NCBI GenBank assembly: GCA_028382965.1
Contig: JAOEUK010000003.1
Span: 62,001 to 126,000, forward strand
Length of the DNA: 64,000 bases
Reading direction: 5' to 3'
Source of the DNA: Candidatus Puniceispirillum sp.
Lineage (GTDB): Bacteria; Pseudomonadota; Alphaproteobacteria; Puniceispirillales; Puniceispirillaceae
Part shown: piece after piece, positions 52,615 to 62,035 of the stretch
How positions within the stretch are numbered: the stretch's first letter is position 1
How the letters are laid out: each line of letters opens with the position of its first letter
Program-made: the position numbers and the translations under genes
The notes under the pieces: generated by a model
Told to the model about the DNA's origin: nothing
Database searches by the model: none
The model's input: the letters and a program-made list of their open reading frames with translations, nothing else

Positions 52615-53385
52615 TTGATCGAATTTATCTTAAATACATTATCGCCCTCCCCCGACGTCACGATCACGCTGACAGTTTTAGGTGCATTTTTTTTAGCTGG
52701 AATTATTAAAGGTTTTCTTGGTATCGGCCTACCTCCTGCAGTAATGGCGATTTTAACCTTAGTGATGGACATCACAGTCGCGATATCTTTGCTAACATTG
52801 CCAATTATTTTTACAAACTTATTTCAGTATATGAGATGTGAAAATCGAGTTGCAATTGCAAAGAAATATTGGCTGTTGGGCATTTCTATAATGATCAGTA
52901 TTTTCCTGACATCGTTTTTTATTATGTCCTTTCCAAAAGCAGTCCTCATGGTGTCTATTGGTTTTGCCATGATCACCTTTTCATTAACACAAATGTTTGG
53001 AACAAAAATTTCTCTTGGGCACGGACCAATGTGGCACACAAGTGTTGGGCTGTTTTCAGGAATACTAGGTGGTTTAAGTTCAATTTGGTCACCACCAATT
53101 GCTATGTACCTCTTAGCCCACAATGTCTCCAAGTCAGAGTTTATTGGCGCAACTGGGTTTCTTTTTCTTGCTGGATCAATCCCACTAGCAATTGGCCTAA
53201 CATTTGCTGGCGTACTTACCATCAATACCGTTTTGCATTCGCTAATGGGCCTAATTGTTGTTTTAGCAGGGTTTCGTATTGGTGAGAGTCTTCGCAAATA
53301 TGCGAAGCAAGAGTTATTTAGCAGAATATTTTTATGGGCTTTTCTGATCATGGGACTCAGGCTGATTTTTGTTGCATTTTATTAG
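52615..53385 (+). CDS. TauE/SafE-family sulfite or sulfoacetate exporter
   Basis: A 256-residue membrane protein with about eight helices in two halves: LGAFFLAGIIKGFLGIGLPP at the start, then MAILTLVMDITVAISLLTLP, and the second GLFSGILGGLSSIWSPPIAM. The two glycine-rich loops are the mark of the TauE/SafE (DUF81) family, whose studied members in sulfonate degraders export sulfite or sulfoacetate. The TTG at 52615 is the only reasonable start, since an ATG 5 bases upstream is followed by a stop. The gene lies 11 bp after tctA and ends the operon. Confidence 0.82.
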   Translation: MIEFILNTLSPSPDVTITLTVLGAFFLAGIIKGFLGIGLPPAVMAILTLVMDITVAISLLTLPIIFTNLFQYMRCENRVAIAKKYWLLGISIMISIFLTSFFIMSFPKAVLMVSIGFAMITFSLTQMFGTKISLGHGPMWHTSVGLFSGILGGLSSIWSPPIAMYLLAHNVSKSEFIGATGFLFLAGSIPLAIGLTFAGVLTINTVLHSLMGLIVVLAGFRIGESLRKYAKQELFSRIFLWAFLIMGLRLIFVAFY

Positions 53386-53404
53386 CAACAATTGGCCATA
53401 TAGT

Positions 53405-54631
53405 TTACACAGAGTTCTTATCTAAATTTGTAGAGCTTAGGGCAAGAGCGATAGAGCTCCACATAAAAACATTGTTCCATTGACCAAAAAAGTCAGCTGT
53501 CGATGCAATAGGCCAAAACAATGCAAAAGGAACAATCCAAGCTGAAGACAGGACTAAATTTTTTTCCATTTTCCAGCCAGTTTTGAGACATTTCCACACG
53601 AGTGACCATAAAAAAACCACTCCAAATAAAAAGCCTACTACCCCTGTTTCTGCAAGCAGTTGTATATAGTAGTTGTGCGGATGTGGTTGGCAACCCATGT
53701 TATCGACAATCGATGAAAAATTTGGACATAGATTATAAAAATTTGCAGTGCCAATACCAAAAAGTGGGCTTTTTTCAAATGCTAACAGACCAGACATCAT
53801 GGCTCTGTAGTATGGGCTATGATCGCCTGTGGGTAACGCTATCAAAAAATCAACCACGTACCGCTTACCAACGTTAGGATAAAGAAATAGCAACAAAACC
53901 ACTGATAACGTTACAATTAATAACATGGCATTAAAACGCTTCCAGTTAGTCCCGTGCACCACGCCTGCCAGTATACCCGCGCTAAAAAGAATTAGCGTAT
54001 TAATGCGCTCACCAGTGAGCACAATAGTAACGAACCCGATCAACACAAACGAAGCAGCAAGAATATTCACTCTACGGAATTTTGACGCCGCAATTGTTGA
54101 TCCAATTACGATAACTGGTAAGCCCACTTTTGTAAGGTAGTTCCCTGAAACTTTGTCACCAAATGGCCAAGTTAATCGCTGCCCAACTTGTCCTGTATAG
54201 ATTATTTCTGCAGCTAAGATCCCACACATAGTCAAAAATGCCAGTGCTGTAGACACCAGCATTAGATAGAGCAGTTGCCTATCCTTTGCCAACCAAAACA
54301 CTGAAGCCATGACAAAGAGTGGAAATCTGAACCAAATCACAGCTTCACTAAACGCGTAGAGAGGGTCTGAGGATAAAATAGCTGAAAGAATGCAAGCAGC
54401 CCAGAAAGCAAAGGCTGCACGAACCCAGAAGTGCTCCAACCACTCAAAATCTCTATTTTTTAGAACTCGAAAAACAAAAGCTAACGATAAGAGTGAAATC
54501 CACACATCAGCAGGGGTACGCTCGATTAGCAACACAAACGGCCCAAGAAGCCAGAATATATGGAAGAAGCGATCAGTTAGCGACAACTTCATAATTGCTT
54601 TCTTGCCTTCAAAAACCATGTTGAAAAACAT
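53405..54631 (-). CDS. O-antigen ligase/polymerase-like membrane protein (WaaL/Wzy_C family)
   Basis: A 408-residue membrane protein with about ten helices and a large periplasmic loop (about residues 265-330). The loop ends in PHPHNYYIQLLAETGVVGFL, the Wzy_C signature, and contains FGIGTANFYNLCPNF; LLFLYPNVGKRY lies just before. Members ligate O-antigen to lipid A core or polymerise surface polysaccharide. The only other surface-sugar gene in the window is the epimerase at 58648. Start could be ATG 54631 or, with slightly better context, the Met 13 codons later (54592). Confidence 0.83.
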   Translation of the reverse strand: MFFNMVFEGKKAIMKLSLTDRFFHIFWLLGPFVLLIERTPADVWISLLSLAFVFRVLKNRDFEWLEHFWVRAAFAFWAACILSAILSSDPLYAFSEAVIWFRFPLFVMASVFWLAKDRQLLYLMLVSTALAFLTMCGILAAEIIYTGQVGQRLTWPFGDKVSGNYLTKVGLPVIVIGSTIAASKFRRVNILAASFVLIGFVTIVLTGERINTLILFSAGILAGVVHGTNWKRFNAMLLIVTLSVVLLLFLYPNVGKRYVVDFLIALPTGDHSPYYRAMMSGLLAFEKSPLFGIGTANFYNLCPNFSSIVDNMGCQPHPHNYYIQLLAETGVVGFLFGVVFLWSLVWKCLKTGWKMEKNLVLSSAWIVPFALFWPIASTADFFGQWNNVFMWSSIALALSSTNLDKNSV

Positions 54632-54825
54632 CTACTATAACCTAACACACACAAGAGAACTCTTCTTAGAAAAGCAAACCATATAGTTGTTACCCAAAAA
54701 AGCTAGCATTTGATTATTTGTTTTCGATCAAATAACTGAAACTTCAATTAAAGAAATCGCAACAGGTAAATTTGCGCTAAATACAGTATCGATTTACTCA
54801 AAGTTTGACATCAAGGCTTTTACAA

Positions 54826-55482
54826 TCACCGTCTAAAACCTTTGATCTCTATTCCCAATTTTAGAAAATGCAAAATTGGATCAGTGGCAAATTCCTGATC
54901 AACCAAATCATGACTGACAAGTAATGCCGGGATTTGCCGTTTTTTTATCTGTGCAGCAACAAATCGTCCGAATTTAAGGCGCAGATCAGGATCAAGGCTT
55001 GAAAAGGCTTCGTCCATCAGTAAGGCCTTAGGTTCAGCCAGCAATGCACGCATTAGTGCCACACGTGCGGCCTGACCTCCAGATAAGCTAGCAGGGTCTC
55101 TATCCCCAAAACCATCAAGGTCTGCTGACGCTAAAGCACCCTTAACCGCCAACTCGCGATATTTACCTCGGATAGACGCCACCAGGCCAAAGGCCAGATT
55201 TTCACCAACAGTCAAATGTGGAAATAGTAATGGGTCCTGATACATTAATCCAACTGCGCGATGATGTGCCTGAATTCCACCAATATCTTCACCATCTAGC
55301 TTGATATCACCGTGCCAAGTCACCCCAGCAATATTTGTTCCCGAAATAAGTGCCAGCAACGTTGATTTACCACAACCGCTAGGCCCATTCAGCAACTTAA
55401 TTTGTCCATTTGGCACTGTAAATGAAAGGCCTGTGACTAGCGGCTTGTCAAACCCAAATTCAAGGGCATTAACTTCTAGCAT
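54826..55482 (-). CDS. ynjD: ABC transporter ATP-binding protein, YnjD type
   Basis: A 218-residue ATPase close in length to E. coli YnjD (217). Walker A GPSGCGKST near residue 34, Q-loop GLMYQDPLLFPHLTVGENL, signature LSGGQAARVALMRALLAEP, Walker B LLMDEAFSSLD and switch His in LVSHDLVDQ. The Walker B is DEA rather than the common DEP. The closest known relatives are YnjD and the thiamine importer ATPase ThiQ. It is divergent from the substrate-binding and permease genes that would be its partners, separated by 165 bp. Confidence 0.82.
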   Translation of the reverse strand: MLEVNALEFGFDKPLVTGLSFTVPNGQIKLLNGPSGCGKSTLLALISGTNIAGVTWHGDIKLDGEDIGGIQAHHRAVGLMYQDPLLFPHLTVGENLAFGLVASIRGKYRELAVKGALASADLDGFGDRDPASLSGGQAARVALMRALLAEPKALLMDEAFSSLDPDLRLKFGRFVAAQIKKRQIPALLVSHDLVDQEFATDPILHFLKLGIEIKGFRR

Positions 55483-55647
55483 TTTTAGTCAGCCCTTCAT
55501 TGTCCATATCCATAAAAAATGAACTCCACAGGTGATTGCAATGTGCAAAAACAAAGGTGACAACAATATTCGCAATCATGTTAGGATTTAACTCCTTAAA
55601 ACGCTTGTGAGTTTATTATCATACTTGGGGCTACCGGAGAGAAGACC

Positions 55648-56871
55648 ATGCCTAAAAACAGCTTTTACCATAGAATTTGCTTTATTATTAGCGGATTATA
55701 CCTTGCCTTCACTATTACACCTACTAACGCGGGTGATTTTAACGATATTCAGAAAGCCGCAAAAGGTAAAACCGTCTATTTCAATGCATGGGGCGGAGAT
55801 GCAAAAGTTAACAGCTATATTGCCTGGGCAAAAAAAACTCTATTAGATAGTTATGATGTTACCCTTGTCCACGTCAAATTAACCGATACCGCAAGTGCGG
55901 TTTCCCGCATACTTGCGGAAAAGGCTGCTGGACGAACCACAGGCGGCTCAATTGATCTTTTATGGGTAAACGGCGAAAATTTTGCCGCTATGAAACACGC
56001 AGGTTTATTGCAAAACCAGCCTTGGGTCACATCCCTCCCCAATTGGCGGTTTACAGACAGTAAAACATTACCTGCAATAGTATCAGATTTTGCAGAGCCA
56101 ACCGATGGCAAAGAAAGTCCCTGGGGCCGCGCACAGCTAGTATTTTCTTTTGACAGCGCAAGGCTCCAAACCCCTCCCAAATCAGCTTCAGAACTTGCAA
56201 ATTATATTGCCAAAAATCCTGGTCGATTCACCTTTCCCCAACCACCAGATTTCATTGGAATGTCGTTTTTAAAACAAATTTTGATTGAACTAAGCGGAGT
56301 CAATCCTTCGCTCTATCAACCGGTAAGTAATGCCGATTTTGACGCTGTCACCGAACCTTTATGGACCTGGCTGGATGCGGCAAAGCCAAACCTATGGAGA
56401 TCTGGAAGAGCCTATCCAGCAAATTATCCAGTGCTTCGTCAGCTTCTTGGTGATGGTGAAATTGATATTGCCATTGCCTTTAATCCCGCCGATGCTTCTG
56501 CTGCCATTGCCCGTGGTGAGCTTCCCAACACCGTTCGCACCTATATTCATGATATCGGCACGCTTGCCAATGTTCATTTCCTAGCCATCCCGTTCAATGC
56601 ATCCACACCAGAAGCCGCCAAGCTGGTTGCAAATTTCATGCTATCACCGGAAGCACAGGTTAAAAAAGCGGACACAACAGTCTGGGGCGATCCTACTGTG
56701 CTAGCAATGCCAAAATTGTCAGATGCGCAACGTATAGCCTTTACCGAGCTAGCGCGCGGTATCGCCACCTTAAGTGATGCTGACCTTGGCCGCACACTTG
56801 CAGAACCCCACCCAAGCTGGGTGCCCCGGCTTAAGGCTGCTTGGATCAGCCGCTATGCCAGCGGTAATTAA
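55648..56871 (+). CDS. ynjB: ABC transporter substrate-binding protein, YnjB type
   Basis: A 407-residue secreted binding protein. The signal peptide (ICFIISGLYLAFTITPTNA) precedes GDFNDIQKAAKGKTVYFNAWGGDAKVN in two parts, the YnjB opening. YIAWAKKTLLDSYDVTLVHV, DLLWVNGENFAAMK, FTFPQPPDFIGMSFLKQIL and GEIDIAIAFNPADAS are further matches to the family as I remember it. The substrate of YnjBCD in E. coli is not established; the protein fold is that of thiamine and iron binding proteins. It is followed by the permease and divergent from the ATPase gene. Confidence 0.83.
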   Translation: MPKNSFYHRICFIISGLYLAFTITPTNAGDFNDIQKAAKGKTVYFNAWGGDAKVNSYIAWAKKTLLDSYDVTLVHVKLTDTASAVSRILAEKAAGRTTGGSIDLLWVNGENFAAMKHAGLLQNQPWVTSLPNWRFTDSKTLPAIVSDFAEPTDGKESPWGRAQLVFSFDSARLQTPPKSASELANYIAKNPGRFTFPQPPDFIGMSFLKQILIELSGVNPSLYQPVSNADFDAVTEPLWTWLDAAKPNLWRSGRAYPANYPVLRQLLGDGEIDIAIAFNPADASAAIARGELPNTVRTYIHDIGTLANVHFLAIPFNASTPEAAKLVANFMLSPEAQVKKADTTVWGDPTVLAMPKLSDAQRIAFTELARGIATLSDADLGRTLAEPHPSWVPRLKAAWISRYASGN

Positions 56872-56902
56872 CAGGCACATTGTCCAGAGCCGGCAGGAAA
56901 CA

Positions 56903-58579
56903 ATGATTAATAGCCTAACCACGCTTACCGCCCTGCTTTTTGGATTACCAGCTCTGCTGGGACTTATAGGCATTGCACTGCCAGCATTTGGTTATTTTCC
57001 AGCACTTAACAAAACCAGCCTTTCTGGTGATGCGATAAGGCAGTTTTTGGCAACACCCGGCCTTTGGCAAGCAAGCTGGCTATCGTTAAAGACTGGGCTG
57101 ATTGCAACGGGTGCTTCACTTTGTGGATGCTTTGTCATTCTCGCTACGTCTTCCAGTAGCAGCATGATGGCAAAGCAGCGGCGACTTCTTGGCCCACTGG
57201 TGGCTATCCCGCACAGTACCATTGCTGTTGGCATAGTGTTTTTGCTTGCACCGTCTGGCTGGCTGATGCGCTTAATATCACCATCACTAACTGGCCTTAA
57301 CGAGCCACCTATATGGGGTTTTGTGCCTGACACTTTTGGCTTTGCACTAATTTTAGGTTTGATAGCAAAAGAACTTCCGTTTCTTTTGCTTCTTGCCCTA
57401 TCGGCCTCGGCAACCCTCCCGCTACCTCGCTTGCTTGCTATTGGAGCTGGGCTTGGCTATGGACAGTTTACTAGCTGGGCCTTTATTGTTCTGCCAATCA
57501 TCTATCGCCAAATCCGGCTACCAATCATTGTGGTTCTAGTCTTTAGTCTGTCAGTTGTCGATATGGCCCTGCTACTGGCCCCAAGCCTCCCACCACCATT
57601 GGCCGTTTTGGTATTGAACGGCTTCCATGATGCTGATCTTGCCGCACGCCTGCCAGCATCGTGTGGAGCGCTCTGGCAAATCGGGCTTGTACTAATTGCA
57701 CTTTTACTGTGGAGGTTATGTGAAAGACTTGTTGGCGCAGCCATCCAATTTTGTCGTTGGCGCGGCTGGCGCGGACTTTTAGCTGATCATTTCTTGGGGT
57801 TTTTATCAATGATAGCCATTTTACCAATGCTGATTGGCGTAATGGGGCTTTTAGCTGCACTGATCTGGTCAGTTGCAAATGGTTGGTTTTTTCCAGCGGC
57901 CTTTCCAGCAAGTTTTAGCTTGCTTCACTGGCAAGACATTGCAAGTTATCTCCCGCTTGTCTCAAATAGTTTTTTACTTGCCATCTGCGCCGCATTTTTT
58001 TCAGTCATGGTGGTGTTCTTATGGCTTTATCATGGTAGGGGTCAGATCCAGCAGAACCAATTTCTGCAAGCTGCTATCTATCTGCCTCTTCTTGTTCCAC
58101 AAATCAGCTTTTTGTTTGGGCTACAGATTGGGCTTAGCTGGGCTGGCATTGACGGCAGCTGGCCTGCGCTGATCTATATTCATATGATTTTTATTTTACC
58201 ATATATATGGCTTATTTTAGCACCAGCCTTTGGTAAAATGGACAGGCGGCATGATCACGTGGCAAGCAGCCTCGGGCTAGGCCCAATCAGACGATTTCTC
58301 CGGGTTCACTTGCCGCTATTGGCAATGCCAATTAGTGCTGCTCTGTTCATTGGAATTGCTGTTTCGATTGCGCTTTATCTACCCACTATTTTTGTTAGTG
58401 GTGGCAGAATAAGCACAATTACAGTCGAAGCGGTCAGCCTCGCAGCAAACGGCAGTCGTGGACCAGCAGGTGTCGCCACCATGCTGCAGCTTCTGATCCC
58501 GCTGATCTGTTTTGGGGTGATCTGGTTATTTTTGAAGTACCGTTTTGGTGGGTTAACCAATATGCAAGGTGGTAAATAA
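56903..58579 (+). CDS. ynjC: ABC transporter permease, YnjC type
   Basis: A 558-residue permease with two fused permease domains, about twelve helices. Features: LTALLFGLPALLGLIGIALP; WLSLKTGLIATGASLCGCF as the first core helix, PLVAIPHSTIAVGIVFLLAPSG, first EAA-like loop AIGAGLGYGQFTSWAFIVLP; second half from VSNSFLLAICAAFFSVMVVF with loop VASSLGLGPIRRFLRVHLPLL. The ATG at 56903 is preferred for its AGGAAA ribosome binding site; ATG 56855 would overlap the binding-protein gene by 17 bases. Length and place after the YnjB-like gene define it as YnjC. Confidence 0.83.
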   Translation: MINSLTTLTALLFGLPALLGLIGIALPAFGYFPALNKTSLSGDAIRQFLATPGLWQASWLSLKTGLIATGASLCGCFVILATSSSSSMMAKQRRLLGPLVAIPHSTIAVGIVFLLAPSGWLMRLISPSLTGLNEPPIWGFVPDTFGFALILGLIAKELPFLLLLALSASATLPLPRLLAIGAGLGYGQFTSWAFIVLPIIYRQIRLPIIVVLVFSLSVVDMALLLAPSLPPPLAVLVLNGFHDADLAARLPASCGALWQIGLVLIALLLWRLCERLVGAAIQFCRWRGWRGLLADHFLGFLSMIAILPMLIGVMGLLAALIWSVANGWFFPAAFPASFSLLHWQDIASYLPLVSNSFLLAICAAFFSVMVVFLWLYHGRGQIQQNQFLQAAIYLPLLVPQISFLFGLQIGLSWAGIDGSWPALIYIHMIFILPYIWLILAPAFGKMDRRHDHVASSLGLGPIRRFLRVHLPLLAMPISAALFIGIAVSIALYLPTIFVSGGRISTITVEAVSLAANGSRGPAGVATMLQLLIPLICFGVIWLFLKYRFGGLTNMQGGK

Positions 58580-58647
58580 GGTGAAAGCCCCACAACAGTT
58601 CAGCACTTAAAAAGAGGATAAACACAAAAATTAAAAATTATATTTTT

Positions 58648-59676
58648 TTATTTTATTTTCACGTACTTATTACGGTGATAATAATTCAAATACCATTCAG
58701 CAAATTTGTAAACCCCTTCTTTAATACCGACGGTTGGTTGGAACCCAACCCACTCATCAATGGCCGCAATGTCCGCTGAAGTTGTTGGCACATCACCAGG
58801 TTGCATAGGTAACATATTCATCTTAGCCTTCTTATCCAAGGAGTGCTCAAGGGCCTTGATAAAGGCCATCAATGGTGTTGGATTACCGTTTCCAATGTTA
58901 AAAATTCGGTAAGGAGCACTGCTTGATGCTGGATCAGGGACATAAGGGTCAAAATCAAGCCTGCGCGTTGCTGGTTTTTCAAGAACACTGATAACACCTT
59001 CAACAATATCGTCAATATAAGTAAAATCACGGATCATGTTCCCATCGTTGAATACATCAATCTTTTGATTTTCCATAATGGCTTTTGCAAAGATCGTTGG
59101 TGCCATATCAGGTCGACCCCAGGGGCCATAAACCGTAAAGAACCTCAATCCAGTCGTTGGCAAACCAAAAAGGTGGCTATAAGTGTGTGCCATCAATTCA
59201 TTTGCTTTTTTCGTAGCAGCATAAAGGCTGACTGGGTGATCAACATTATGACTCTCATTAAATGGAACCTTGGCATTTTCACCATAGACCGAGGATGAAC
59301 TGGCATAGACCAAATGACCGATACTCATATGACGACAGCACTCAAGAACATTCATAAAGCCCTGAATGTTAGCATCAATATAAGCGTGTGGATTCTTAAT
59401 CGAAAAGCGTACACCGGCTTGAGCAGCTAAATGGACGACACAATCAAACTTTTCCGCTTGGAAAGCATCACTTATTGACTGAAAATTTCCAACATCACAC
59501 TTTTTAAAAGTGAATTCTTGGTATGGCCTAAGTTCAGTTAACCGAGACTGCTTCAAACCTGTGTCATAATAGTCAGTTAAACTATCAACACCAAAGATAG
59601 TGCCACCCCGCTCAAGCAAACGTTTCGCCACGTGCATGCCAATGAAGCCCGCAACACCTGTGATCAGTATCTTCAA
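58648..59676 (-). CDS. NAD-dependent nucleotide-sugar epimerase (UDP-glucuronate 4-epimerase type)
   Basis: A 342-residue extended SDR. Opening MKILITGVAGFIGMHVAKRL holds the GxxGxxG; VHLAAQAGVRFSIKNPHAYI is typical of UDP-glucuronate epimerases. The catalytic Ser region is VYASSSSVYGENAKVPF and the Tyr-x3-Lys is YAATKKANELMAH. LRFFTVYGPWGRPDMA and DFTYIDDIVEGV complete the family. It likely makes UDP-galacturonate for surface polysaccharide. The first codon is TTG at 59676 with GAGGGG upstream; no ATG matches the conserved N-terminus. Confidence 0.87.
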   Translation of the reverse strand: MKILITGVAGFIGMHVAKRLLERGGTIFGVDSLTDYYDTGLKQSRLTELRPYQEFTFKKCDVGNFQSISDAFQAEKFDCVVHLAAQAGVRFSIKNPHAYIDANIQGFMNVLECCRHMSIGHLVYASSSSVYGENAKVPFNESHNVDHPVSLYAATKKANELMAHTYSHLFGLPTTGLRFFTVYGPWGRPDMAPTIFAKAIMENQKIDVFNDGNMIRDFTYIDDIVEGVISVLEKPATRRLDFDPYVPDPASSSAPYRIFNIGNGNPTPLMAFIKALEHSLDKKAKMNMLPMQPGDVPTTSADIAAIDEWVGFQPTVGIKEGVYKFAEWYLNYYHRNKYVKIK

Positions 59677-59909
59677 AAACAGTCCCCTCTTGTATTGTTA
59701 GCCTAACTAATAAGAGTCATATATGTTGATATAGTGCATTGCTGACAATGCATAGACGTCAACAATTACTAAGCTAAGCTTTCAAGATTAACTCATAGCA
59801 GATTTTACTAGGCCGCATCATAATAATGATTATTCTGGTTCTATAATGTGCGAGGCATTCATTTGTCTATAACTGGAATTTTAACCTCTTCTTCTAGGAG
59901 ACGCCTCTG

Positions 59910-60845
59910 ATGGCGCATCTCTTTCTGCCCATACTTTTTGTTGTTCTGTGGTCATCTGCTTTTGTTGCAGGTAAAGCCGGAGTGCAGCACGCAACGCCTT
60001 TTGCTTTTCTGGCAGTCAGGTTTTCGGTTGTCGCGCTGATCTTCATAGCAGTTGCGATTGGGTTTTGGCTTTGGCGCGCCAAGAGTCAAAACGATAAAAT
60101 CGTCAATCTTGCGGCTAACCTCCCAAACAAGGCCCAAAAGAACCATTCGAATGATCCAATTTTGCAAACAGCTCTTGTTGGCGTTCTTATTCACGGCGCT
60201 TACCTTGGAAGCACCTTTTTTGCAATGGCAAATGGACTTGGTGCCGCGTTGGCAGCCTTAATTGTGTCAACCCAGCCCCTATTGACAACAGCATTGGCAG
60301 TTTTTCTATTTGACGAAAAACCACGTCTTATCCAGTGGGTTGGTATTTTTATCGGATTTTCTGGTGTAGTTGTCGTAATATCACCTTCGCTTGGAATTAA
60401 TGCACCAATAATTGCGATTCTATCCTGTATTTTTGCTTTGCTCGCCATCACAACCGGCACTTTGCTGCAAAAACGTATCGGTAGCTCTATTGGTTTATTG
60501 AAAAGCAACATCATCCAGGCCAGCGCCGCCAGCCTGTTTTTCATTATGCTAATTGTAACCGTTGAAACACCTCATATTACATGGAATAGTGCCTTTATTA
60601 TAGCACTTGCATGGCAAGTTCTTGCTGTTTCAACCGGTGCATATGTGATTTTAATGATTTTAATCAAACGCGATAGCATTGCCGCGACGACATCGCTTTT
60701 ATTTTTAGTCCCCCCTATTACTGGGATCATCGCCTTTTTCATCCTTGGCGAGCCACTGACCCCTGTCACAGTCAGTGGCTTTTTAATGGCGTCGTCAGGG
60801 GTTTATCTTGTTACCCGGCATAGCGCAACTGCTCAAAAGCCCTAA
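59910..60845 (+). CDS. EamA/DMT-family permease
   Basis: A 311-residue inner-membrane protein with two EamA repeats. First half: LFLPILFVVLWSSAFVAGKAG, FLAVRFSVVALIFIAVAIGF, LGSTFFAMANGLGAALAALI, TQPLLTTALAVFLFDEKPR; second half from SCIFALLAITTGTLLQKRIG to FFILGEPLTPVTVSGFLMA. An unusual hydrophilic stretch of about 25 residues (WRAKSQNDKIVNLAANLPNK) sits between the second and third helices. AGGAG precedes the ATG by 9 bases. Its stop overlaps the end of the decayed Rieske oxygenase gene. Confidence 0.87.
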   Translation: MAHLFLPILFVVLWSSAFVAGKAGVQHATPFAFLAVRFSVVALIFIAVAIGFWLWRAKSQNDKIVNLAANLPNKAQKNHSNDPILQTALVGVLIHGAYLGSTFFAMANGLGAALAALIVSTQPLLTTALAVFLFDEKPRLIQWVGIFIGFSGVVVVISPSLGINAPIIAILSCIFALLAITTGTLLQKRIGSSIGLLKSNIIQASAASLFFIMLIVTVETPHITWNSAFIIALAWQVLAVSTGAYVILMILIKRDSIAATTSLLFLVPPITGIIAFFILGEPLTPVTVSGFLMASSGVYLVTRHSATAQKP

Positions 60846-61983
60846 TCACAAAGGCGACGCGCCAAATATTGGATAAATTCATGATTTTCTCGCTCAAGCC
60901 AACTCAAAGGCCCGGGCTTACCAAGCGGCGATAAGGCACCTTGATAAATACCCTCAACAACGCTCCTATCTTCAACTTAAACAACATCCAAAAATGCTTT
61001 AATCCTGGAAATGAAGGCACCTTTATCCGTTTTCGCGTTGAGCACTTATGGAGGAATGGCTGCAACATATTTGATAGAAACCTTATCATGCCCTTTTGGC
61101 TGCAAACATAGATAACAGAGGTGATCTGGCGCCAAAACATACATATGCCCTAGAAACACCGTTGGCATCACAGAAATATTACGCCATTTACCAGTCAGGA
61201 TATTGTTGTTGAGATGCGTATTGCCAACCGGCGCGCCATCTGATTTGGTGAAGAGCTGATAGGTAAATGTTCAAAATGCCCTCGTCGATCAAAGCTAGTG
61301 TCTTTTACAACATAATGCGCGCCAACCGTTACTTTGTGAGCGACTGGCAAATGATAGCTCTCCATAAAATTTTCAGTCAGACATTTCCAGTTACAGTCCC
61401 AGTCATGCGGTTCGGTAAAAATTGTAACATAGTCTTTCTGAACATACGGCGCAGTAATTTTGTTCAATGGTGCCAAAAATTCACCAACTGAAGCGATATT
61501 TTGATTTAATGATACACAAAGCCATCCCTCAAATTGTTCGCAGCGAACATGTGGCAAAGCAATGTCCTTTTTATCAAAACCGTCGGTTTGATCCATATGA
61601 GGGGCGGCAATAAGATTTCCGCTAACATCATATGTCCATGCGTGATAGGGACATATGCATTTTCTTGTGTTTCCAACACCATCAACCAGCCGCATCATCC
61701 GGTGCCTGCATACATTGGACATGGCATGAATATCCCCGCCCATTCCACGAAGGATGATCAAAGGCTGATTGAAAAGATCAAAACTCATGTAATCGCCATC
61801 ACTGCGGCCAGCGCAAATCCATTCACGACAGAAGAGCCGTTCATTTTAGAGCCGATAGATATCAAGAGAAACATACATATCTTTCGCCATTGCGGCTGCT
61901 GGTACAAGTGTTGAAGCAGCAAGCTTTTTTAAAGCCGCCAGAGTTTTTGCCAACGTTTGCGAAGAAGACAATGCTGTTGTCAT
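60842..61983 (-). pseudogene. Decayed Rieske non-heme iron oxygenase, alpha subunit
   Basis: The gene can be followed from an ATG at 61983 to a TAG at 60842 across three breaks. The N-terminal part (VPAAAMAKDMYVSLDIYRL) meets an in-frame TAA before NERLFCREWICAGRSDGDY, where a few residues also seem deleted. The Rieske domain is intact (VCRHRMMRLVDGVGN then CICPYHAWTYD), as is the catalytic-domain start NWKCLTENFMESYHLPVAH with two iron His. A frameshift after GHF moves the frame to TYQLFTKSDGAPVGN and NISVMPTVFLGHMYVLAPDH; two more stops follow before LSWLERENHEFIQYLARRLC. Relatives oxidise aromatic acids or quaternary amines. The gene is not functional as sequenced. Confidence 0.88.
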
Positions 61984-62035
61984 TACAGAATTCCCCTTTG
62001 ATATAGCCTAACGTCTAGCGCCGATTAACTATCAT

